A stretch of DNA of 64,000 bases from Fusarium oxysporum f. sp. lycopersici 4287 (taxonomy: Eukaryota; Ascomycota; Sordariomycetes; Hypocreales; Nectriaceae), in NCBI RefSeq assembly GCF_000149955.1, contig NC_030989.1, positions 3,295,839 through 3,359,838 of the forward strand, written 5' to 3'. The translations under genes and the position numbers were made by a program. Every line of letters begins with the position of its first letter. Positions within the stretch are counted from its first letter, which is position 1. Shown here piece after piece: positions 54,954 to 64,000 of this stretch. The notes beneath the pieces were generated by a model. It saw nothing but the letters and a program-made list of their open reading frames with translations, was not told the DNA's origin and ran no database searches.

Positions 54954-56702
54954 TATGTGTATCGTTGGTAGGTAAAATGTTTTGTAAGGGTTCTCGTGAT
55001 GATATCGGTAGCCTCTAGTGACGAAGATTAGCTCGCATTCATCGGAACTTGCCATACAAAGCTTGGTGAAAGGCTGAGTGTGGATCAAGTGGCTAGTGAT
55101 TCCTAATGACAAAGAAACATACCTAGCGAGCTCCCCTTTCTTTAATCCTTCGCGGCGCAGGCGCACCAGTCAAGCCCATGGCCTCACCAGCAGATCGTCG
55201 CGAAAGTGAATCAGCGCGCCGCAGTGGCACGTGCAAATCGCTGTCCGAATCGCGTTGGTTCTTCCCAATGGGCAATTCTTCGTAGGCTTAAACAGCGCAA
55301 ATAATCGTACTGGAAGAATTAGGTCGTGTTGATACCTGGAATCGTTTCGCTGGTGTTTTTTTGTCCTTGATGCTACGAAAGAAAGCTTGTACAAGGTGAC
55401 GCACTAGGTTGGCACAGCTTGTAGCGCGGACCAGCTTCTTCCTTGTACTACTTTCAATGAGCGCGATCACGTGGCTGGGTAGATGAGCAGCCCAGGCACT
55501 GAGAAATTCGGAGGCGCTGGAACGTTATCGCGGCGCGTACCGTAATGTAAACTGGTGGCGCAGTTGATTCTCCACGATCGCGATCGTAGGAGTTGGTCCA
55601 AGCTCTGGGGTAACAAATGCGACGTGATGTTGGACAAGACAGCAGAAGCGTTTTTGTTTCACTATCCTTATCTTATCGACAAGAAAAAGAAATAGAAACA
55701 AAGAGCAAGTGAAGTCTAATGTCGGAATAGAAATGTGGAGCAACACGAGAGGCGGGGAGCGATAAGATGTCAGAATTGGATGTCAAGACTGTTGTTGTAA
55801 AGTTACTGATATAAGTTATATGTTAGCAATATCCATCAGCAGGGTCATAGAGAGAGCTTGCCACAAATGAACCAATCAGGTAAGGAATAGATCACCGAGT
55901 TTCGTCCTATGATGGGCTCGATACAGTACAACTGCCGCTCAGAGAAACAAAGGTGGGAAGACCCGCCCTTTTTGTACCTGGAGCTGGAGGGTGCTGACCC
56001 CCCGTCACATCATTCAATCATCAACGCAGCAAGCTCAAGTTATACTTTACAGCTCGAATCCCGAAGAAAAAGGGGTAAGCACAGAGAATTCAATTAAGCT
56101 GATGCATCCACTCGAGTCAAAGCAATCACATTATCTCTTTGTCAAGTCCCTCAACTGTTTTGATCCTTTGTTACTTGATCACGGATGCCATGGCCGAGGC
56201 TATCACTTGGACAGCTTGTGTGGGGCTTGACCTTAGCTTGTCTCGCGACGCAGAAGTGGTCTCAGTTGGTGGCGTGTCAGTGACTACCCTAGATCAATTC
56301 GGGATGCGAAAATTCATCACCAGTTGAGCTCAGAATGGAACAATTGAGTCACATGCGCATTGTATACGTATACCAGGTCAACTTCTATTACAAACTACCA
56401 GGGGTGTTGCCTTTGAGCGTTGTCGAGCCTGTGACAAACATCGTGAAACGCAACAAGCATCATACAACTCACGCAAAACGGACACCACTTGAGCAACTCT
56501 TTCAACAAACACCAAATGCAGTAAAAGTGGGGGTAGCATAAACTTTAATACCAAAATTCTTCATTAACGGTGGTATCTATTGCGAAAACTTAAATCAACG
56601 GATCTCCACCCAACCTGGCCATCTATATGTTCATCATTACATCCCATTTCGTATCACTCATAGCATCATTGCAGCCACTCTCAACATAAGTATCTAACAC
56701 CC
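54954..56702. other. Gene-poor stretch between FCP1 and the condensin gene
   Basis: FCP1 leader and promoter (54,954-55,500), then about 1.1 kb with short unsupported frames, then the 3' region of the condensin gene. No repeat or RNA gene recognised. Confidence 0.5.
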
Positions 56703-59700
56703 TTAAGCAGAGGATTGAACAACTCTGTAGCCTTCAGACACCAACTTTGTAATCTCTTCATTCTTATGCTGCAAAATGCCCAACGCATATGCAACATCGT
56801 TCCATTGTCGCTCAGTCTCACAACGGTTGAGTCGTGCAGCAAGCTTCTCGGCCAGCTGTTTGGCGTGTTTGTCCTGGTTAATGCGTTAGTTATTACTTGT
56901 CCAACCATAAGTGCATCACATACCTTTTCAACAAAGCCAAGAAGGAACTTGACAATCCTGCGGAAACTCTCCTCTTCCATATTGCCGCCAGCGCTGAGCA
57001 GACTGAACATGTCGACAAAGTGGTTGTACACAGCATTGTCCTTGGTGCTGAGCTCGGTGAAGAACATTCTCGCCAAATCAGCGATCCTGCGATCTTCATC
57101 CTCCAAACATTTGGCCATCTCGCCTAGCTGACCCTTGACCTTGACCTGTCCGGCCAGAATAAGGAAGGTCAGAGTCATGAGGCATGTTCGCTTGACGGAC
57201 GCATCGTCATCAGCCAGTCGACGATAAAGGAAGTCGGTGTTCTCATCAATGAGATGGTTGAAGCAGACAGCCATGTCACCCAGAGCGATAACAGCATTGC
57301 TTCGGACAGTTGCGTTGGGTGAACGCTCCATGATAGTGATAAGTAGTGGCAAGTTTGCTTCGCAGTACTCGGCAGACACGCACATAAGTTTAGCGAGACA
57401 GAGCGTCGCAGCGGCTTGGAGTCCCTTATCCGCGTACGTTGTGTTGTTGGCGCAGATTTCTGATACCAGCGGGCCAAAGACAGCTAGTAGAGAGTTGGGT
57501 CCGTACAAAAGCTCTCGCTCACGAATGTGTGCCATGGCTTCTGTAAAATCATCCTCTGTTGTACCTCCGATCAGATCAAGCTCATCCGCATCTTCCTTAT
57601 CCTTATCGTTCTTAGCGGGCGCTGCTTTCTCCTTCTCCTGCTTTCTGCGCTTAAAGTCGAGTTCACACAGCTCAAGATGAACAATCTGCTTGATGGCAAC
57701 GTGACCGACGATAAATAGAAGCTGAGACAGAGCGATAGCATTGTCGCGTTTCTTCTTCTCACCCTGGGTCACAGTCTGGTCGGCTGTTGGCGCAACCTTT
57801 GTCTCATCTCGCGATGTAGGGCGCGAGCTGGGTTGCGAAGATGGCGGGGTACGGGACTGTCCAAACACCTGTCGAGCTTTTCGTCGGATTAGGTCTGAGC
57901 AGAGGGTGTCGGGATGCTTAGAAATAGCATAGATGGCGTTGATGGCCTGCTCTGCTACTCCATACCACTCTTTGCTGTCTGAGGGAACCTCGGTGATGGC
58001 AGCCAATCTGACTGACACAGCGTGGTCGTTGGGCAATCGTGAGAACTTGACAGGAGAGTCCTTAGACTGGCGTCCAGACGGGTTGATTCGCCTCAAAGCA
58101 ATGCATGTAAACTTGGCCAACTGAAGATCATTGCGTCCATGCAGACCAAGACCAGTTCGAAGCATGGTCTCCATCTCACCAACCACAATCTCGGGGTTTG
58201 CAGTTGCCAGCATCCCCAAAACAATGATAGCACCTCGGCGCTGAGTTCGGGAGATCTCCCGTTTCTGAACACCATACACTTGCCAAAGCTTGCTAATAAC
58301 AACCTCGGGGATCATGCCGCCCTTCATCATTGTCGCCAAGAGCTGCTCAAGCGACGTGAGCTCAGCGGGTGTCGCGCCAAAGGTCAAACTGATCATGTTT
58401 CGCGCAATGTAAATAGCAGAATCATTGGGACTGAACGAGTCAGGTGCCTCGAAGAAGAGTCGCCTGTAACACTCGATCAAGTGTGTCTGGACACCCTTTC
58501 CTTCGTCGCTATTGCCCTTGGTCCAGATGAGTCGAAGCATACGCCGAATACCGACCTTGTTCTGCTCAATGTTGTAGGCGTCACCGACCTCAAAGAAGTC
58601 CATGGCCTCAATAACCTCGCTCTTGTTCCTTGATCCGAGGAGCTGGCAGATCGTGGTGGTGGCGTCGTGGATAACGTCGATAAACTTGAGAGCCTCGTTG
58701 TAGTATCTCCGGGTCAGTGTCAGCTTCTCGATAGCTTCGCTTGTAGCAGCTTCCTCCTGTGCCTTCTTGATGGCAGCCGCCTTCTCCTCCTCAGTCATCT
58801 GGGTAGGCTTCTGAGGAGAGCCAAGTTGTGTCGCCTCATCGAGAAGCTCATTATCAACAGTCGTGTTCGCCTGGTCGCCTCCAAAGCCAGGGACACCAGG
58901 GGGAGGCTTCAGAGAATCCAACTCCTCCTGGACCATGTCTAAACGAGCCTGCCACTCCTTTCTCGACAGCTGCGCACCGTGCATGACCGTGAAAGGATGT
59001 GTCTTGATAAGCGTGCCAAGAAGCTTGATGGCGTTACGTCTGACATTGCTGCTCTTGTCTTCCAAACTTCTACATGCAAGTTCCGCGGCTTTCTGTCGTC
59101 GCTTGGGGAACTTCTGTGCAAGATCGCAAAGCCGCATGTACACTTGCAGAGTTCTGCACCGGCAGTAGGGGTTGATGTCGAGGAATCGCTCCTCCAACAC
59201 GTCGAAAAAGGCGTTCAGTTGGGACTTGTGGTTCTCGCTGCGCTCATCTTGCTTGCTGAGGTAGCCAACCATGTTTCCACAGACCTCGATAAGAGCACAT
59301 CGAAGAGTATATGACTGCTCTGGTTAGCTAACAGCCTATGACATATACCTGAAAACCTACCTCGCTGTCCAACTGCTTCGCAAGCATTGTCATCTGCTTG
59401 ATCACCAATCGTGGCGCCAACTCAGAAAGCTTGGCAATAAAGGAAGAAACAGACTTAGGTCCTCTAGTATCGTTGGAGTTGAATTCTTTGTTACTGATTT
59501 CGCGTAATACCTCGTCAGCGAGCTGAGGATAGTCGTAAGTTTCTGCTAGGATGTGTAGGAACTCGGCCATGGGTTCCGACAAGTGCTCGAAGTATGTCAA
59601 GTTCTGGATGATGTTGATTTGCGCCGCTTTCAATTGTCAGCACTTCACTTGATCTGGGCACTTCGAAATGCTTACCATATCCATGCCCGTGATGCTTCAC

Positions 59701-60495
59701 AGCAATGCAAAGGACCTTGAAGCAGTGCATTCGGATGGTCGTTGTCTTGACTCGTTGCTCGTTCTCCAAAACCATGTAAACTGGTCGGGTAAGGAGACCA
59801 ATAAATGTATCTCTTTCGCTTGTTGTGAGAAAGATCTTGGAGAGCTTGAGCTTAAGAACCTTGCACATAACTTCCAAAGCTCCTTGAAGCTGTGTAGCCG
59901 AATCCCAAGCCGCATCCTTATCCTTTGCAGCCCCCTTCTTTCCCTTTCCGCGTCCTCTAGCAGCAGGTGCCGTTGACGACTTCTCAGCGGCCTTGGTCTC
60001 AACAGCAGCGATCGTCCATTGTAGAAGGAAACCGTATATCTCGAGTAGTTTCTTGTGGTGGGGTACCGAGTCCTGCTCGTCGGGGGAGTCGATATCGGAG
60101 TGGACAGAGTCGGCCTCTGCACTCAAGCCGCTCATAACAAGGTCGAAGATCTTGCTTAGGGCGTGGGTGGGAAGATGTGCTGTGTATCTGGGATTTTCTA
60201 GCTCAGAATGTTGTCCCACAGTCGGAGTATCAGGTGAATGATGGAGGGATATGGGGGCTAACTTGAGGAGAAACTGCAACGAGTCCATGTGGGAGGCGCG
60301 CATAATGGCATCTGGATTATCGGCGACTGCGTCGACGATAGGGTTCAGGACAGAGTTAACGACAGGGAGTGTAAGGGCTTCGGGATCATTTTCGCAGTCG
60401 AAAAGAGCCCCGTCAGCTTCAGGCGTTGAAATGCTGGCTGGATCCGACATGTAGTGCTTCAAGGCATCGTTAAGGTCAAAGTCAATGGTATCCAT
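56703..60495 (-). CDS. Condensin complex subunit 1 (CAP-D2 / Ycs4 / Cnd1)
   Basis: Four exons, 60495-59676, 59626-59361, 59314-56924 and 56873-56703, total 3648 nt (1215 residues). Introns of 49, 46 and 50 bp have GT-AG ends and matching phases. The N-terminal condensin-1 region (MDTIDFDLNDALKHYMSDPA) is followed by HEAT repeats (RCALIEVCGNMVGYLSKQDE, RCRTLQVYMRLCDLAQKFPK, SNVRRNAIKLLGTLIKTHPF). The conserved C-terminal condensin HEAT block is AALGDM-like: NATVRSNAVIALGDMAVCFN, LYRRLADDDASVKRTCLMTL and MAKCLEDEDRRIADLARMFF. Known role: the HEAT subunit of condensin, needed for mitotic chromosome compaction. The last exon (DKHAKQLAEKLAARLN to QSSA) is found only after splicing. It is divergent from CDC7. 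Confidence 0.94.
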
Positions 60496-61042
60496 GGCGG
60501 GCGATTCGACAGTGTCGTCGCAAGTAGCGAGCGACAGGAGAGGAAGAAATGAAGCGGTAAGAACGTTAAAACCTAATGAAAGGGTACCACAGAATAATAA
60601 ACGACTAAGCGTGCCTTATGCGCCGAATGTATTGCGACCAGGTAATACCCGACCCGTTAAACCTGACCGTTTGGTGCTGTGTTGACAATGCAAGCTACGA
60701 GTCGGTGGAGGGGATTTAGATTTGGCTGAGGGGACGTGAGCCAACCCCTGGGCAACGATTGTTTTTGTTTTGTTCCACGCGACCACTCAGGACCCTTCCC
60801 CTCCATGTCCCGCTAAAAAGACAGCGCGTTGAGCCTATCAGACCCCTGCAACCATTCATTGAGGCTGGCTTTAATCTTTAAGCCTCTCCAACTTCAACTG
60901 CATTTGCAACTCGTGGATGCTCTGAAGGACCAATAACAAAGTCTTGTTCTTTTGCTTAAGTTTGTTTCTACCTGTGAGAGTTCGAAGCGGCTGAAGTGAG
61001 GTTACTTTTTACTGGGTACATTTTCTGTATTACGAAACGATC
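60496..61042. promoter_or_regulatory. Divergent promoter between condensin CAP-D2 and CDC7
   Basis: The 547-bp region separates two cell-cycle genes. ACGCGA at 60777-60782 and a GCGCG near 60,826 resemble relaxed MBF/MCB (ACGCG) sites. A pyrimidine-rich leader precedes CDC7. Motifs are seen; shared cell-cycle control is inferred. Confidence 0.45.
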
Positions 61043-62596
61043 ATGAGCGCCGTGGTTCATCAGCATGTCGAAGAGCACTTCGATATCCATGAGGATTTGA
61101 GGACGGAGGATACGGAGATGATGGCGGAGGAAGAGCGCACTGAAGAAGCAGCTCCAATAGATGAAGACGAACACGTTCAGTCATTCCAGCAGGCGCATCA
61201 ACAACAGCACATGCAGCAAATGCAACACCAACAACAACACGCCCATCGCCAGCCGCAACAGCCCCAAGAGGAGCCCCAGGAAGAGGAAGAAGAAGAAGAG
61301 GAGGAGGAATCTGAAGACGAAGCTGTTGACCGAACCGTCCAAGCAGACATGGACAAGTTACAGAATGACTTTCCTGGTTTTCGCAATCGGTATCGGTTGA
61401 TCAAGCGAATCGGTGAAGGTACATTCCCATTTCTCCCACCTGGGTCCCATTGAGATTAACAATTGTTGCCAGGAACCTTCTCTACCGTTTACAAAGCCGA
61501 GGATATCATGTACGACCACTACGACAACAGCTGGGACTATGAAGACGACTCGTCAAAATGGACACCACCACCCACAGCAACCGACAGTCCTGTGTCTCAC
61601 CGTCCGCGTCGCAAGGCACGTTACGTCGCCATCAAGAAAATCTACGTCACCTCAAGTCCCTCGCGAATTCTCAACGAGCTTGAACTACTCCACGATCTAC
61701 GTCAATGTCCCTCCGTCTGTCCTCTCATCACCGCATTCCGCGAAACCGACCAGGTCGTGGCTATTCTGCCTTACTTTCGGCACGGAGACTTCCGCACGTA
61801 CTTTCGCGACTTAACTATTACAGAGATCTCTGTTTACCTTAGAGAACTCTTCACCGCCCTGAAAAGTGTTCATGATCACAAGATTCTCCACCGAGACATC
61901 AAGCCTACCAATTTCCTGTACGACCCAGGTACACAGCGCGGTGTTCTTGTCGATTTTGGTCTTGCCGAGAGGGAAGGGTCTGATGCCAAGCCTTGTCTTT
62001 GCCATGAGTCCCGAGAGGTCCGAAAGCATCGCCAAACAAATTCAGTCTGGGCGCAGAATGCTGCGACTCCTCAAGCAGGATATCCTAAATCTGACACACG
62101 ATCATCGCGACGTGCCAATCGTGCTGGAACCAGAGGTTTCCGTGCTCCTGAGGTTCTCTTCAAGTGCACGGAGCAGACTACATCCATTGATATCTGGTCT
62201 GCAGGCGTTATTCTTCTTACCATTCTGTCTAAACGCTTCCCATTTTTCAACTCGGCCGACGACGTTGAAGCCATGATTGAGATAGCGACTATCTTTGGCA
62301 CTAAACGCATGAAGGCTGCAGGTTTACTTCATGGATGCGTCTTCGAGACCAGCATTCCCACTGTTGGTCAAGGAGGCTTCTCGATGGAGAAAATCATCAT
62401 GTGGAGTACATGCAGAGGCGAGGAAAAACCTCTGACAGGAGAGGAAAAGCTGGCCATCAACTTCCTAGAATGGTGTATGGAGTTAGACCCTGGCAGGAGA
62501 ATAACGGCTGCGGAAGCACTGAACCACGATTTTCTTCTCTTGGGCGAGATTGAGGTCGAGAGGCAAGAGAACGAGCAGGCAATGGCGGAGCATTGA
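61043..62596 (+). CDS. CDC7: CDC7-family (DDK) serine/threonine kinase
   Basis: Exon 1 (61043-61418) and exon 2 (61473-62596) give 499 residues; the 54-bp intron splits the glycine loop (KRIGEG / TFSTVYKAED). The N-terminus is acidic and low-complexity, with Gln/His and Glu runs. Kinase signs are YVAIKKIYVTSSPSRILNEL (VAIK Lys), ILHRDIKPTNFLY (HRD), GVLVDFGLAERE (DFG), GTRGFRAPEVLFKC (APE) and SIDIWSAGVILLTIL. The insert between DFG and APE (KPCLCHESREVRKHRQTNS...) is typical of Cdc7. GCVFETSIPTVGQGG and the late EEKLAINFLEWCMELDPGRR also fit. Known role: with Dbf4, phosphorylates MCM to fire replication origins. Confidence 0.92.
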
Positions 62597-63008
62597 AACA
62601 ATTCTGTATCACTAATGTAATCATAGAAGCATGGAAAGGCGTTGGTTTGAGTATAATGTTATGGAAGTGGTTGGCTAGATATCTGTACATAGCCCAACAT
62701 GACTGATACCCAGTGTTATGAAAGTTTCACGGGAACAGATACCAGGACATCAATGGTGCGATCACAGTGAATTAAAAAATTTGTCATTCATAATCATGGG
62801 CGAAAATCGATTTTTATTTCGTTAACTCCTTGCAAGAGTCCCTGATGCAATGCCCGAAGCCGACCGACCTAGGTCCCTGCTTAGAGGAGACCTGTCATCC
62901 ATTGCCCGTTGTTCGCGGGTTGGAGATTCTTTTTTCCTTTTGCGAAAATTCCCATACAAGCCCAACCGACTCCTAAGCAAGCACAACATTTAGAGAACAG
63001 TTGCTTGC
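62597..63008. other. Spacer between CDC7 and the ribosomal protein gene
   Basis: Convergent 3' regions of CDC7 and RPL28. No gene seen. Confidence 0.5.
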
Positions 63009-63712
63009 TTAAGCGACAAGCTCGACGACACCACCGGCCTGCTTGATCTTCTGCTCAGCAAGGCGGCTGACCCAGCGGGCGCGGACGACCAGAGGGATCT
63101 CGGGGAGACGGCCCTTGCCGAGAACCTTGGAGTAGCCGAGGGGGAGGAGGTCGAGGACGGGGACGGTGTCCTTCTTCTCGCCGGAGACGTAGGCGTCACG
63201 GGTCTCCTGGGGGACGAGAGACCACAGCTTGTCGAGGTTGATGATGGGCTTCCAGAAGTGGTTGGGCTGCTTGTGGAAGTATCGCATACCAACCTTACCG
63301 AAGTAACCGGGATGGTACTGTGATCGCGTTAGCCAAAACCTCGTCCGATTCTGCGCTTCAATCATCCTCTCTAACCTTGTCCATGTTGGTACGGTGGTGG
63401 TGCTGACCACCAGCAAGACCACGACCACCGGGGTGCTTGCGGTGCTTTCCGACACGTCCCTTACCGGCGGAAACGTGACCGCGGCTGAATTACAAGTCAG
63501 TCCATCTAAAGTTCGGTATAACATCGTTTTGATCTCGTCGGGTTCGAGAGCAGCCGCCGACAAAGGGCGATTATTGTGAGCTCCAGCGGTCCATCTCTGA
63601 TTTCCCTAGGGGAAACCAGAAACGGACGCGGTCTCTCTCAACGACCAACCTCGTCGACGGCGAGGGGGATGAGGACATACTGCTTGCGGGTCTTTGAAGT
63701 ACGGGTAGGCAT
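63009..63712 (-). CDS. RPL28: Large-subunit ribosomal protein uL15 (RPL28, formerly L27a/L29)
   Basis: Three exons, 63712-63681, 63484-63376 and 63317-63009, join to 450 nt, 149 residues, the same length as the yeast protein. The protein reads [11 protein letters not shown] / [74 protein letters not shown] and [20 protein letters not shown]. Introns are 196 bp after codon 10 (GTATGT) and 58 bp (GTTAGA...CAG). A large first intron near the start codon is common in fungal ribosomal protein genes. Strong codon bias towards C-ending codons fits high expression. Located in the cytoplasmic 60S subunit. Confidence 0.95.
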
Positions 63713-64000
63713 GGTGACGGCTGTGGTTGTCGACTTGTCCGAATGTTCACAGTCGAAACTTCGAAATGGAGGGTGATATCCTGTAAAAGCCTAGCAACAG
63801 CCGAAAATCTAGGCGAGGGCAGAGCAACCCTAAAAAAATGGCTGTGGGAAGGTGGGACCGACTTGTGTTCTTTTGGGGTTTTAGCGGGTCAGGTGATCTC
63901 GTGGATTGACCGTGGTGAGACTCGGTGAGGACCCACCAATGATGGACTCAAGGGTAACTAATGCTCTTGAGACGCGACTGAAGCGCGGCGACTCTGATAC
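63713..64000. promoter_or_regulatory. RPL28 promoter region
   Basis: AACCCTAA (63826-63833), a telobox-like word found in many fungal ribosomal protein promoters, lies about 115 bp upstream of the start codon. No other gene in the last 288 bp. Confidence 0.45.

Noticed and set aside
61160..61330. CAR and GAR triplet runs as a possible repeat element
   Set aside because: They encode the Gln/His and Glu runs of the disordered CDC7 N-terminus.
63826..63833. AACCCTAA as a telomere remnant
   Set aside because: Single copy in a ribosomal protein promoter, where telobox-like words are normal.

Overview
The window looks like nuclear DNA of a filamentous ascomycete, most likely a Fusarium-like Sordariomycete. 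The grounds are introns of about 45-60 bp with GT(A/G)NGT donors and CTAAC-type branch sites, and fungal-specific families: CFEM receptor, cerato-platanin, ATG26 sterol glucosyltransferase and NACHT/STAND proteins. The genus is an inference. No intact transposon, rRNA gene or CRISPR array was seen.

Bases 1-34,300 are mostly accessory. Here lie a CFEM/Pth11-like receptor (cut by the left edge), a berberine-bridge-type FAD oxidoreductase, a cupredoxin-like secreted protein, a cerato-platanin, a CE2-type SGNH esterase, a NACHT NTPase, an old yellow enzyme and a large STAND-N-terminal protein. This is a secreted, surface and self-recognition set separated by long gene-poor stretches. TSC10-like 3-ketosphinganine reductase and a tRNA-Ser(GCT) with a short intron sit near 26-27.6 kb. 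Between 28.7 and 34.3 kb is a degenerate repeat field with inverted and direct copies of a small membrane-protein gene.

Bases 34,600-64,000 are mostly conserved housekeeping genes: an Mtf2-like mitochondrial protein, CMR1, ATG26, the complex I subunit NDUFA13/GRIM-19, FCP1 phosphatase, condensin subunit CAP-D2/YCS4, CDC7 kinase and ribosomal protein uL15 (RPL28). An accessory island at 44.4-49.6 kb interrupts them, with a broken F-box-like gene, a broken MFS sugar transporter and a conserved unknown gene carrying one in-frame TAG.

The most striking theme is the number of nearly intact reading frames stopped by one or a few lesions. There are single in-frame TAG codons at 11,245 and 49,113, which could be recoded by the A-to-I mRNA editing known in Fusarium or could be plain nonsense mutations. 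There is also a hidden cysteine-rich secreted-protein pseudogene at 11.9-12.4 kb, an EF-1alpha-like GTPase pseudogene at 7.8-8.6 kb, and a one-base shift inside the presumably essential FCP1 gene, which may be a sequence error. Two introns appear to use GC-AG ends.
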